From Anopheles merus (lineage: Eukaryota > Arthropoda > Insecta > Diptera > Culicidae), in NCBI RefSeq assembly GCF_017562075.2, contig NC_054084.1, forward strand, positions 20,634,389 through 20,698,388: a DNA stretch of 64,000 bases, read 5' to 3'. A program made the position numbers and the translations under genes. The first letter of the stretch is position 1. Every line of letters begins with the position of its first letter. This document shows positions 1 to 10,104 of the stretch, one piece after another. The notes under the pieces were generated by a model. It searched no databases and was not told the DNA's origin. It saw nothing but the letters and a program-made list of their open reading frames with translations.

Positions 1-2101
1 CTGTGCTACTAAACTATAATATTTGTGAGTGTATTCGCATGAGTGGTAGGAAAAGTTACCGCTACATCGAGTTCGCACCGAGTTTGGATTATAAAAACCT
101 GTGACTGCGAAGGAAGGACAAACGTAAGCCGTGTAGCGTGTCTTCCTGTAAATTTTCCTGTACCCGGTCTCCGGTGTTGCTATATCGGTAATCTTTACAC
201 ATCTTTCTTCCTCATCCTATTGTGGTTCTTTTGTTTGCGATTATTGCCCTACTGCTGCTAAACATCTCTCCCGTCCCCGATTTCGTACGTGTAGTTTAGT
301 TACTGTCTGCTTGCTATGCTGTGTTATGGAAAGTGTATAATGAAGGGTGCAGATGATTTAGACACTATGACTATAACCGTATAGTACATTTGCATTGAGT
401 AACAAAACTCGTATGACAGTGAGTGGGTGTGGCTGTACAAAATACACTTGTTGTGTAAGTAGCTTGGTTTTTCTTCCATCATCATTTTCCAACAGTTGTC
501 GACTTAACGATTGGTCCAGTAGCGTTTGGTTCCAACCGTATTTTTCAAACAAATAGTATCAGCAACTTGCGGAAGGGTAGAGGAGAGGAGGAGGGGTTTT
601 TTTTTAATAAAAACACAAACTCAAACAGTCATGCCGCTAACAAAGATTGCTGCTGATTGTTTAAAAAAAACATAATAAGTTAAATCATTCCATGCAGAAT
701 GCCTTTCGTTTTTTTAAATCTACTCCTTCACAAATATATTCCGCTAGCTAGTAGACTAGTATAACTTAACAAACTTAATACTAGCCGCATTCTTTTTTTC
801 TGCGTCTCTCTTCATATCCAAAATACTGGACAATTGCCAAAACAACAATCAACTTATCGTACAGTACAAATTTTGCTACAATTTAGCTAATAATAAAAAC
901 AAATAATTAAACTTCAAAGAGCGGAGAGCTAAAGGAAACATGATCCAACAATGATCGAGTAGATCGGACAATTATGTACAAAGTTTGCCTTTCGCTAGGG
1001 CTAGGCAGTCTTTGCTGCGCGCGAGATGGTGGAAGATCCAAACCATCCAAACTACCGAACAGAAAAGGGTGTGACAAATCACGCACAACGAACGAGCACA
1101 AAGGTACGGTTCTACTAATATTTCATATATTAACTTAGCCTGTTACTGTCGATCTCTTACCTCGATCGAACGATCGAGACATTAGAAAACAATTAGCTAA
1201 AACTCATCGGTCAACGGTTGGTAATTAGGGCGCTTTCCGCGCTTTTGTCTAAGAGATCCTTCGCGAAACAACCTGCTTATTAACAAAGTGTATCTATGTC
1301 TGTGTATGTGTGTGTGTTTATGTATGTGTGTATGCACTTGAAACCCATAACGGTGCGCAATTGCTGAATGTTGTTAGTACCTGTGTCTTCATACACTTTT
1401 CCGTTTTTTTTTTGCTTCCTATTTGCAAGGTTCTTTTGTTGCCTATAATTCCCTAACATTTATGCCTATCCTACTACAAATGGCGAGCAATCTCTGGATG
1501 CCCGTGTTCTCCCCAGTGGCACGCGGTTGACGGTGTGGCGCTGAAGGTTACAAAAAAAAATCTTAGTGATGTGGTTTAATGCTACGCGGAATGGGTAGAC
1601 GACAGAGGCCTTTGGGGGTCCCTTGGATGGTTAGTCCAGCTTATATTGGTAAAGTAGTCACGTGAGGGAAGCCGGTTTCGTGGTACAGTCGTCATCTCGT
1701 ACGTCTTAACAACATGCTCGTCCTGGGTTAAAGCCCCAAATGGACTTGTGTCGCCATACGTGTGTAGGACTGACTGACTATCCTGCTAACCCCACATGGG
1801 ACCATGACACCCTTCTTATCGCTTAGGACCCCGACACCCTAAACCCGCCAGTGCAAATCCCGCTACAACAAAGTTGGGCACAACCCGTCCCGTTGACCTC
1901 AAAATCAAACAACCAAGAAGAACACACCTCGTGGCACAAATCACAAAGATGCCTTTCCGTAAGACTCCAGTACAAGGTGCGTACACTTGATTCCAAATTC
2001 TGGAACCAGAACTTCTCGAAAACACAAAAATGAACGCCATCGCGCCACAACACCACCACCTCACCAATTCTAATCCAATTTAGCTAACCGTCCCCGTCGG
2101 G
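1..2101. other. neto 3' flank / probable 3' UTR; no other gene seen
   Basis: This stretch lies downstream of the neto stop. It is moderately AT-rich, with short T-runs and GT-rich text around 1295-1340. No open frame in it looks coding. A SINE-like fragment is at about 1671-1790. On the minus strand an ATTAAA-type hexamer occurs near 1575, but I cannot confirm a polyadenylation site. Part is probably 3' UTR. Confidence 0.5.
1671..1790 (+). mobile_element. tRNA-derived SINE fragment, 5' half
   Basis: The segment reads like the head of the other SINE copies in the window: TGGTACAGTCGTCATCTCGT (box A-like), CTTAACAACATGCTCGTC, a degenerate box B (GGGTTAAAGCCCC), then the TAGGACTGACTGACTATCCTGCT spacer region. 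It lacks the 3' part with the AAGTCACTGAAAGCC motif. It probably lies antisense in the neto 3' UTR or just beyond it. Confidence 0.7.
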
Positions 2102-2500
2102 TCAATGGGAGGAGGTCATGATGATGACGTCCGGTGCCGACTTCCGGATGTCGGCCCCGTACGAACCAGCGCCACCACTGCCGCCGCCACCTCGTCCAGG
2201 ACCGCCGCCAGTTTCAGTCAGGTTGGTGCGGTCGTGCGCCATCTTTTGGTGCGCGTGCGGATGCTGGTGGGTGTGGTGGGCGTGACCGTGCGAGTGGCCA
2301 TGCTGCTGGTCCAGCTGGTGCAGTGCCGTCTCGTCGCCACGGTCATCGTACCCGCCGCCCGACCCAGGGGGCGATAGGTCCTCCAGCTCGATCCGGTTCA
2401 CCTTGGAGCTTTTCGTACCGTCGAGCGTCCCGCCGTGATGGTGATGATGATGGTGATGATGGTGTTTCACCCGCGGTGGTGGCGGTGTGACGGCAGGAAG

Positions 2501-2543
<43 letters not shown>

Positions 2544-2645
2544 TGCTGACTTTCGTACCCGAACGTGGAGAAGCGTATGCTATTTTGCAGCTGGTTCGGT
2601 GATTGGTTGAGCTTGCTTTTAAACACCGGCTGGAAGAGCGATTCC
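2102..2645 (-). CDS. neto: neto coding exon 9: distal tail with polyGln and polyHis, stop
   Basis: The acceptor is tcctccAG before 2645. Residues 581-760 start ESLFQPVFKSKLNQSPNQLQ. A 14-Gln run follows at about 613-626 (mixed CAG/CAA codons), a ten-His run at about 641-650, a His-rich HGHSHGHAHHTHQHPHAH stretch, and a Gly-rich linker. The terminus is SAPDVIIMTSSH. TGA occupies 2104-2102. The final four residues do not fit a class I PDZ-binding motif. The frame is continuous with exon 8. Confidence 0.9.
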
Positions 2646-3710
2646 CTGGAGGATGTGAAAAAACGAACAAGGATAATTACAATTTAATCATCACAGAGCA
2701 CACCCCTTTCCTTACCGCGTCTGGCACGCCATATCACACATGCCGCCGTCCCGCCCGAGCGTTCCGGACCGGGACAGTGGATCCTCCTGGTAGCTGCCCC
2801 GCAGCACGTCCGCCTGCTGCGGGTCCGCCTTGATGTCTATCCGGCTGCTAAACATGTGCGGTCCCGTTCCACCGCCACCACTTCCTGCACTTCCTCCACC
2901 AACGCTCCCAATGCCCAGCTCGCGATAGTACTGCCCATTGGACGCGTTCGTCGCACCGCCACCACCCTCCAGCACGTTGAGCGGCTCCTTGTCGAACGCG
3001 GGCGGCGGCAGCTTGGTAATGTCCAGATCAACAAGCTTCTTCGTCGAATGACGTCCGAGCTCGTTGAGTTTGCTTTCCCGCGACTGCCGGATGTGCTCGC
3101 GGATGATCTTGTGGTCGCGGATAATCTTCCTGCTGCAGTTGAACAGGAACAGCAGTATCATGCCGCCGAGGATGAGCCCGAACACAATCACGATGATGAT
3201 GACGTGCTCCGATTGGGCGGCCGCTTGTTTCTGTTGTTTTGTTGTTGAGTGGACAGGAAAAGGAGAGAAATAAGAGCATTTTAGTGAAAATATCTGTGCT
3301 TTTGTGCAGTATGCTTCCTCCCCCTTTCTCTTACCTGACACTCGTCCTCGTCCCACCGGAACCGGCAGTTGATGCGGCCGTTGCAGCGCAGCTCGCCGGA
3401 TATACAGGTCGCGTCCTCGCAATCGTACTCCGTATCGTCACAGGCTGTGTGCGTGTGCGAAGGAAATCGAAACCGTAAATTAAATGAACGGAACAAAGCG
3501 GCGGGGAATCACAACTCCCCCCCCCTCGCCACACAATTGCACTTACTTTCACCGGCTGCCTTCTCCCTAAATGCAGTGAAGAGGATGGAGAAGGTGGAAT
3601 TAATGGCGGCCGCTTCCGCGAAGAAGCGGATATGCAGAACGTTCGAGCGCGATACGACCGAGTCGGCGATGGAGCCGCAAAAGTTTTTCAGTCTGTAGAG
3701 CAAGGGAGAT

Positions 3711-3778
<68 letters not shown>

Positions 3779-5595
3779 TTAATTTGTGCGGCACGGTAAT
3801 GATGCGGCAGTCCATGGCCGCTATTCGTCTGTCGCGGTCGTGTCTACATCCTAGCGCTCGTTGGCGGGAGATTGAATTATCTGCGTGGTCCAATGGACAC
3901 GCTTCACTTACCTCGATGGTAGGTCCGTCCGTTCGGTGAACACGTCCACAAAGTTGCTTTCACAATCGTTCGGTCGCTCCAGCTTGAACTTGAGGAAGGA
4001 TAGTTGAATCTAAAAATCCGAATGAATGCAGAGTGAGAAAGTACAACCGGTGAGTGATGTTAGCTCTTGGGGGCGATAAAAAAGCGATGGTAATTGAATG
4101 GTGTAGGTAATAAAGGGGAACATCCATAAGTTACGTAACGAGGAAAGTGAGAACAGGAAAGTGTAATTTTTTTTTTGTAATACTTAGTAGTTTTCGTTTT
4201 TTACCTGTTCAAAGAAACTATGTTATATTTCTCGAATGATTTACTTTTTTTACAATAAACAAAATAACAAGCCTCTTGATCAAAATCTGTTCCCAACTCA
4301 CGCGGTCTGGTTATTTACTTAATTAGGTGATACCAAATTTTACAGTTATGGCAGCCAATTTTACATATTTGAGTGGCTTAAACAATCATATTGAATAAAT
4401 GTCACTCACATTTTAGAAATATTGTTGCTTAAAAGTGTGGAATTTGACATTCGTAGATATTCAAATTAAGCAGATGCTTTGGTTATGGGCCTATTACATT
4501 GGGCAGGTGGTAATTAATTCATATGTCAAAATGCATTTGGCAGTTGTGCATGTATGTGTGTCTGTTACCGTTCCGAAATGAATTTAACTGTCAGAGTGCT
4601 AAATAAATGGTCAACAAAATCTTATTTTCATTTGAACGACAGGAAATACAAGCACAGAGATGATTTCAGCGTATTATGTTTTTTCGTTAGCGTTATTCGC
4701 TTTTTCCGGTGTGATTGATCGGTTAAGCGGGCTAGCGAGAAGAGTTTTAATGTCAAATCGCGTGCTGGATTCGAACTTGACAGAATAATTCCAATTCCAC
4801 CTACACCTAGTGTAATACAGCAATTAATGGCTCATATGTACTATGCATTAGACTTAACATTGAGGAAAAGTGTCAAAAGGTGTAACTTTCTGTTATATTG
4901 AAGATATAAATTAATTAAAATAAAAGCATGTGAAATGGATAATTTTACAAAAAAAAAAAATCTATAAAAATACCTCAAAACCTTCAGAAATAAAAAAAAA
5001 ATCTTATAATTCTTAATATGAGAGATAGCAGCTCGTTTTTCATATTTAAGGCTTACCATTAATGTATTAAATAAATAAGTAAATCACTTTTTTTTGTGAT
5101 TCCATTCACTCTTTTTCCGTGCAGACTGTGTCGATTGATTTGCTATTCACTATTTTGTTATTCAGGTCACACCGAGTGAGTTACTAAACAATAAGCAAGG
5201 TGAAAGAGTTTTGCAAGAACTCATAACGATTCCTAACTTGGAGTTGAATCGTTTTCTTTAAATGTAGAAACCACTCAGTTTTTTTTTACTTTTAATAATG
5301 GCGATTTTCAAAAGATCCTAAAAACCAACTTTATCCGAGCATTACGTAACTTATGGATACGCACTCGCTAAGGTGTTAAGTGCATTGATTTAGGATGTTT
5401 CATTCCTCCCCTTACCTTCCACCCGTCCGCCACCGTGACGACCCACATGCAGTCCAGCGACAGCCCATGCTCGATCACGGTTTGTTGCTTTTCGCGCGGC
5501 ACATCGGTACGGTTGACGAACCCCTCCATGCCGGAAACTTCCATCCGGCAGCTTTCGTCGTCGTAGATGGCTGTGAAATAAAGCAAAAGTTGTAC

Positions 5596-5646
<51 letters not shown>

Positions 5647-6589
5647 GTAAATCCGCATCTACTTACACGAAGTAGGCCGCGGCACGTAATCGTACACGAC
5701 GACGAACCCGTTGTACTCGATGTTTTCGTCGGAGTGGAAGTGCAACCACAGGAAGCGCTCCTTCGAGGTGATCATGGGCGGGTAGGTTTGACCGCAGTAC
5801 TTCCCGATCAGCGTCGAGAAGCCGTGCGCACCGTCACGGATCTGCAAAAGGGTGGCAAGAGGAGCATTACATTACAGCCGCCGTCGTCACATTGTGGCCG
5901 GATGCGTGTGTGTGTGGTTTGGGGCGCAAATCACAATCTCCCCGATGCCACCCAGCACCCCCCTATCACCCCCTTACCTCGAGAAAGTCGTACTTGCACT
6001 CCTCCGACGGTTCGACGTGAAAGTGGTCCCGGAAGTCGAGCCGCACGAGAAAACCGACCGGTGCCTCCAGCACCACCACGCAGTCGCTGTTGTTCGGGTA
6101 ATTGCCCGGCCAGCCCGGATTGTACAGCGTTTTCGTGTCCGGATCGCCCATCGTGAACGTTTCGCAGTGGGGCAGGGCGGACGCACCGGCATACTCGGGC
6201 GGTACCGCCCGCTGGTACCGCACGTCCCGGCGCGGTATAAAGCTGACCGCACCGTCCCGGTCGAGGTTGATGATGTCGGCCGCCACGAACGCGTTACCGT
6301 CTGCGCCCGGTGTCTCCCCATCGTACCTGCTCGGGGCTCGGGGTAACGTTTCCACGGTTGGCACCGCAATCGGTACCGGCAGCTTGTGCAGCAGCAGCTC
6401 GGTGGTGGAGCCGCTGGAACCAACGGCAGCCTCGCTCGCAAGGCAGCCCGTCACTAGGAGACCTGGGGAGCGCGAAATCGAATTAAATTAACAGCACAGA
6501 ACCACGGTGCGGATGATGGGAGCCTGCTTCTTACCTGCTAAAACGTTGGCACCGAACAGGAAAATGCTCAGCCAGCGCTGGACACTCAT
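2102..6589 (-). CDS. neto: Neto: CUB-CUB-LDLa single-pass membrane protein, 9 coding exons
   Basis: Coding exons on the minus strand are 6589-6535, 6462-5978, 5841-5667, 5570-5416, 4009-3912, 3692-3547, 3444-3335, 3230-2716 and 2645-2102. They total 2283 nt and encode 760 residues plus TGA. Every junction is GT-AG and in phase. Domain order is signal peptide (about 1-28), pro-region with furin-type RYQR at 100-103, CUB1 (118 to about 235), CUB2 (246 to about 362), LDLa (372-408), membrane helix (about 418-439) and cytoplasmic tail (440-760). This order is diagnostic of Neto proteins. In flies and vertebrates these are auxiliary subunits that bind, traffic and cluster kainate-type ionotropic glutamate receptors, at the fly neuromuscular junction among other sites. 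The start ATG at 6589 has A at -3 and opens directly into a hydrophobic leader. The tail carries polyGly, polyHis and polyGln runs. Its length resembles the longer of the two fly tail isoforms; an alternative tail exon could lie left of the window. The 5' UTR and true transcription start are not identified. Confidence 0.93.
2716..3230 (-). CDS. neto: neto coding exon 8: transmembrane helix and proximal cytoplasmic tail
   Basis: The acceptor is aacaacAG before 3230. Residues 409-579 begin KQAAAQSEH, then the membrane helix VIIIVIVFGLILGGMILLFL (about 418-437). A basic stop-transfer region follows (CSRKIIRDHKIIREHIRQSR). The tail then holds a HSTKKLVDLDITKLPPPAFD segment and a Gly/Ser-rich linker, and ends CDMACQTR. 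It is joined in phase 2 to exon 9 through a 70-nt intron with donor GCG|GTAAGG. Confidence 0.92.
3335..3444 (-). CDS. neto: neto coding exon 7: LDL-receptor class A module
   Basis: The acceptor is cacacAG before 3444 and the donor is CAG|GTAAG at 3335. Residues 372-408 contain exactly six cysteines (373, 380, 385, 392, 398, 407) with LDLa spacing. The usual calcium-cage ending D-C-x-D-x-S-D-E is replaced by NC-RFRW-DEDEC, so the acidic ligand right after Cys398 is absent. The module keeps the fold's disulfides but may bind calcium weakly or not at all. It sits immediately before the membrane helix, as in all Neto proteins. Confidence 0.92.
3547..3692 (-). CDS. neto: neto coding exon 6: end of CUB2
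   Basis: The acceptor is gctctacAG before 3692, preceded by a long CT-rich microsatellite tract. Residues 323-371 read RLKNFCGSIADSVVSRSNVL, then HIRFFAEAAAINSTFSILFT, then AFRE. Cys328 followed by Gly is the last conserved CUB cysteine, and FSILFTAF is the closing strand. NSTF is a possible N-glycosylation site. The donor is AAA|GTAAGT. Confidence 0.92.
3715..3778. repeat. (GA)n microsatellite in neto intron 5
   Basis: About 64 bp of nearly pure AG dinucleotides. On the transcribed strand it is a CT tract about 20 nt upstream of the exon 6 acceptor, so it effectively serves as an extended polypyrimidine tract. Confidence 0.95.
3912..4009 (-). CDS. neto: neto coding exon 5: central CUB2 segment
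   Basis: This 98-nt exon lies between the 1406-nt intron 4 and the 219-nt intron 5. The acceptor is tttttAG before 4009 and the donor GAG|GTAAGT ends at 3912. It encodes residues 291-322 and two bases of Arg323: IQLSFLKFKLERPNDCESNF then VDVFTERTDLPS. Cys306 followed by ESNFVDVF corresponds to the CUB motif C-x-x-D-x-(V/L)-x-(V/I). The frame is continuous with exons 4 and 6. It contains no 60-residue open frame of its own, so it is easily missed by ORF-based annotation. Confidence 0.9.
4122..5358. mobile_element. 1.24-kb element with 18-bp terminal inverted repeats inside neto intron 4
   Basis: Left end 4122-4139 reads ATCCATAAGTTACGTAAC. Right end 5341-5358 is its reverse complement with 17 of 18 matches. 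The interior is strongly AT-rich with no transposase-like frame, so this looks like a non-autonomous DNA transposon. Similar CATAA(A/G)TTACGTAA ends are, as I recall, common in mosquito MITEs. It accounts for most of the only long intron of neto. Target-site duplication was not resolved. Confidence 0.6.
5416..5570 (-). CDS. neto: neto coding exon 4: first half of CUB2
   Basis: The acceptor is ttcacAG before 5570. Residues 239-290 start SIYDDESCR; Cys246 opens CUB2, and the second Cys of the pair lies in LDCMWVV. The exon ends in phase 0 after DGWK with donor AAG|GTAAG. It joins exon 5 to give GWKIQLSFLKFKL, the expected CUB strand. NRTD at about 259 is a possible N-glycosylation site. Confidence 0.9.
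5597..5644. repeat. (CA)n microsatellite in the 96-nt neto intron 3
   Basis: About 48 bp of uninterrupted AC repeats make up half of the intron between exons 3 and 4. On the transcribed strand it is a GT tract between the donor and the acceptor region. Confidence 0.95.
5667..5841 (-). CDS. neto: neto coding exon 3: second half of CUB1
   Basis: The acceptor is ttttgcAG before 5841. Residues 181-238 begin IRDG, the conserved continuation of the CUB E-x-R-DG motif from exon 2. Cys196 in KYCG pairs with Cys174 by family rule. LHFHSDENIEYNGF is the characteristic CUB Ca-site and C-terminal strand segment. The donor GT|GTAAGT ends the exon in phase 1. The next intron is only 96 nt and contains a CA/GT microsatellite. 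Confidence 0.92.
5978..6462 (-). CDS. neto: neto coding exon 2: end of leader, pro-region, first part of CUB1
   Basis: The acceptor is ctccccAG before 6462. The exon is 485 nt and encodes residues 19-180. After the leader comes a roughly 90-residue spacer rich in Pro, Gly and acidic residues, ending in RRDVRYQR|AVPP. This holds two overlapping R-x-x-R furin-type sites (97-100 and 100-103). CUB1 begins at Cys118, shows the usual NPGWPGNYPN strand at about 132-141, and has Cys146 and Cys174. The exon ends in phase 0 after DFLE with donor GAG|GTAAG. Confidence 0.92.
6535..6589 (-). CDS. neto: neto coding exon 1: initiator Met and signal-peptide core
   Basis: This 55-nt exon encodes MSVQRWLSIFLFGANVLA plus the first base of a glycine codon. 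It has one basic residue followed by a hydrophobic run, as expected for a secretory leader that continues into exon 2 (GLLVTGCLAS). The donor reads CAG|GTAAG at 6535/6534. The 72-nt intron that follows is typical of small insect introns. No other ATG nearby gives a leader joined in phase to the CUB region. Confidence 0.88.
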
Positions 6590-9420
6590 CGTTGCTGTGT
6601 TGCCCCGGCCAACCCACCGTTTTGTTCGTGCGCCGGCCACTGCTCGCCGCCACGTTCGGACGCAAACGAATTCGGTCGAAATTGCTCAATTTCCACTGTT
6701 GCTAAACGCTTCCTTCCTTGCATTAAAAATGTGTTCCTATTGATGCCTCCTCCGGGTTGCTTCCGTTTGCCTTCGCCGTTGCTACTTTTAAGCGCACCAA
6801 ATGAGCACACGCACTCTCCCTAGAGATGAGGCCAGTACTAGTGATTCAATAAAAAAGGCGAATCCTGCCAATTTGCTCACACAATAGCAGGAAGTAGAGG
6901 GGGGGGGGGTCGCCGAGTGTTGCACGATGTCCGTTCTAATCTCGCTGCCGGCCTACACTTCCGGCCCTGCGTACGGCAAACAATGTCGTCGTCCCCTAGT
7001 GTAGGCAATTCAGGTGAACTCTCGCTACTTTAACGAGTAAATGTAATTATTTGCCAAAAGCCGAGTGGTCTCGAGAGCCAGGAGAATGTTGTTCGACGGG
7101 GAATTGGTTCTTGCTGCTTGAGGGTGAGCGGTTCTTGTTTGCTTTCCTTGCCAGCTCTCCTTGTTTTATACCGCGCCAAAACCCGAGTGGTTTCTCTTGG
7201 GAAACACAAACCGCACACGGCCGCGGCACTTTTGCCGTTTGGACGTCGTCGTCCTCGTCTTTTCCGGCCCAAAAACTAGGTTCCTCGAAAGTGCGGCGCG
7301 CAGACCCTTGCTTTTTTCACTGCAAAAGAAAAGAAGAACATAAAAAAGGCAGGTTTAGTATTGGTTGGTTCCGCCAAAAACGAAAAACAGGTCCTGAGCG
7401 GTCCGTGTCTGGCCGTGTCTGGGTAGGATACAGGGCAATCAGTCACGTTCAAGAAGGCTGCCAGAGGCTCCGCCCATATCACCCACGGACCCTTTGGTGC
7501 GTCGGAATTCGATTAGGGTGTGGGTGTGGGGAGGGAGAGGGGATGGAAGTGCTTTCCCACCGTCAAACAGACAATGATCAACTAATCAACTTCCATCATC
7601 CCCTTTTCGCCCCATGTTGCCCAGGCTACCATCCCATGCAGTAGGCCACGGGCTTCTAGGAAATCGAAAAGCTGCAAACGACGAAATAGCACTTAAAAAT
7701 ATGTCCCTTCTTTTTTTTATGCGCGCATCAATCTTTTCGCTCTTTCCCATTTTCTACACTGCCAAGGATTCGGCTTCCGGGTGTGGTGGGGACAAAAAAA
7801 GGGATCTGCAAAAGTGTGACACACATCTTCACATCAAACCCAAGAATACATCAGCACGATTGCTGATCGATTGCGCGCGGGGCATGTAAATGATAAATGG
7901 AACACCAAAACATTCCCTTCTTTCTCTCTCTCTGTTTTCTTTTTGTTTGGAACCGTGGAGTAAACAACCACAAAATGAAAACAATCCAAAAGTGGAATCC
8001 AATACCCCCCCCCCCCCCCCGCATCGTATCGATGATGCACCATCACCATCATCAGCTCGGTACGGAGAATTTGAGGCTCGAAGACGGATGGCCCACTGGA
8101 AACCGTGCAACATTGCTTCCCAATCCACCGTACACCGGGTACTTGTTTGGTGCGTATCCGGTTCCACTTTCACCGGGCAGCAAGGGAGCGTACCTGGGAG
8201 GCAGAAATAGAATCCCCTTGTGCGCTACTGTGCTGCCCCCACCCCTCCACCCCGGAAGGATTCCTATTTCCTAGCCGCAGGCACCAACAAAAAGGACAAG
8301 CCAGTGCCAAGGTCCGATTTCTTGTGATTCTGGGGAAAGAAAGCATTGGTAAAATTAGGACGATAAATCAATTTAACGCTTTCGTTTCGTTTTCTGGTGT
8401 GACGGAGAAGAAACAGCAGGGGGAGATGGAGGTCACTGCTAAGGAGGAGAGCTTTAAGGAACCGGCACTCCCGCTAGCTGTACGATTGATTCTCCCGGGC
8501 GTGTGGATGTTCAATTTGCCAACTGGGGATCATTGCTTTCGTCTCGCCACTCTCGCAAACCGTTCCTTGGGTGTACTGCCGAATGTACCACTTCGAAGCA
8601 CTTCCGGGGCGCTGCCGTTTCTGCCGGGGGTGGTTTGATAAAGAACAGTATGCTTTGGCAAGCAGAAACCTACTACATCCCTTCCCTTGCTGGAGCAATG
8701 CGAATTGCCATCGAGGCGGTGATAATGGTGTGTCTTCTATTCTTTACGCTTGGGACAATGCTTGTGGCTCCTGGGTACACTTGGGTGTACACAGAGAGAA
8801 AGACAGATTTATCGGCCGGTCTGTTTTATTTGCTCGGGAATTTGCGATCCCTGAGAAAGCGGCGGGAGGGGAGAGGCATTAGATAGGCAAAGTCGAATTG
8901 ATGAACCCTTCATCATCGACGGCAGACAATGTTGGAAGAAAAGTAGGCGTAATAATGGAACGAAGCAGCGGGAAAGTTAACCCGGCCCCCCTCAAAGCCT
9001 GCTGTGGTCTGTTGTTTGCGCTATCGCGCTTTACGCACGAAACGGCCTTACGGAGTAGTGTTTCGGCAGCGTGACAGCAAGATAAGAGTACGAGGGAAGT
9101 ACTTTGAAGCTGAAGTGTAAACTTCCTTATTTGCCGATGTAAGCTAGAATTGCTGGTGTTCGCTCACACTCTGTAGGCTACCAAAAGGTACACGGGGTTT
9201 TTTTTTTTGCAGGGCATTCTTTGGGCGTGGAAGAAAAATTGCACAATGATTCCCGAATGTTGTACTGGTTCTTTTTGGGTTGGTTTTTGGAGGATTTGTT
9301 TCCGAGTCTTTCAAGAGCTGTTGTGCCGACAATTTGTTATCAGGAGAGTACAGTACTTTTTTGGGGTACGCATTGTCAGGTTTGATGTAACTGGAAAGGG
9401 GCGCACGTACAGTGAGTCAA
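6590..9420. other. Upstream flank of neto; GC-richer, no gene seen
   Basis: This contains the immediate 5' flank and presumably 5' UTR of neto (6590 to about 6800), then non-repetitive sequence with homopolymers (G-run near 6901-6910; 16-C run at 8005-8020) and short GT-rich stretches. Several open frames exist on both strands but none has domain-like content or consistent splice structure. Confidence 0.5.
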
Positions 9421-10104
9421 CGAAGTGTAATTCTAGTTGAATATTTTACAGAAAATGGCAAATTGTATTCGCAATTGATGTGCGACGAAGACAATAATGA
9501 TCAGGTTTGAAAGGATAAGTCCATCACTGAAACATATAGTTGCTGGAAATAGAGACTGAGACATTTCTTTTACACTTCGAAGGAAATTTAGATTGGATAG
9601 GTCACTGAACATATAGTTGAAGAAAATAGAGTCTGGGTCATTGATTTTACATTTGAAAGGAAATGTTGGGCTCACTTCCGAGACATTAGGCTCAACAAGG
9701 ACCACAATTATAAAATCGATCATAAAGCTAATCTAAAGGTACACTATACAAAATCCAGCCAAAATAAAATTGGTGAAACCCCCTAGTAAAGTCTAAATAT
9801 AACTCAACATGTGAAGTTTTTTAAGTGAGGTCAAAGGTCAAATGAAATTACTCGTTGCAATTGAGAGTGAAAGTAGTCGTAATTGCAAGCAAACACCAGA
9901 TTGACCTATTTTTTGATGCCAGAACCTGTTGTTCCTTCGCATATTACGTCAAAAACTGGATAGACGAATACTTTGTTATCTCCAAACGAATTTTATTTTT
10001 AATATTTTAAGTGATTTTGATGTAAGTTAACTATTGAATGCCTTTTTCTTCAAAACATGTGACTTGATAGACTTTTTATTAATCTGCATTATTACCTATG
10101 CCTA
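9420..10104. other. AT-rich block with a tandem duplication and a protein-like fragment
   Basis: The AT-rich sequence has a 78-bp imperfect tandem duplication at 9524-9676. Just before it, a short plus-strand frame at about 9405-9505 reads VEYFTENGKLYSQLMCDED and then stops. It could be a decayed transposase N-terminus, but the match is too short to name. Confidence 0.35.
9524..9676. repeat. 78-bp imperfect tandem duplication
   Basis: Unit 1 begins TCACTGAAACATATAGTTG at 9524 and unit 2 begins TCACTGAACATATAGTTG at 9602. Both continue with (G)AAATAGAG(A/T)CTG, TTTTACA(C/T)TT and GAAAGGAAAT-type text. The units have diverged by substitutions and small gaps, so the duplication is not recent. 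Confidence 0.75.

Noticed and set aside
2102..2120. PDZ-binding C-terminus on Neto
   Set aside because: The final residues TSSH do not fit class I or II PDZ ligand patterns.
5395..6156. 253-codon plus-strand open frame, the longest in the window
   Set aside because: It lies antisense across neto exons 2 to 4 and their introns, runs through a CA microsatellite and has no domain content. The minus-strand exons there have strong CUB motifs.
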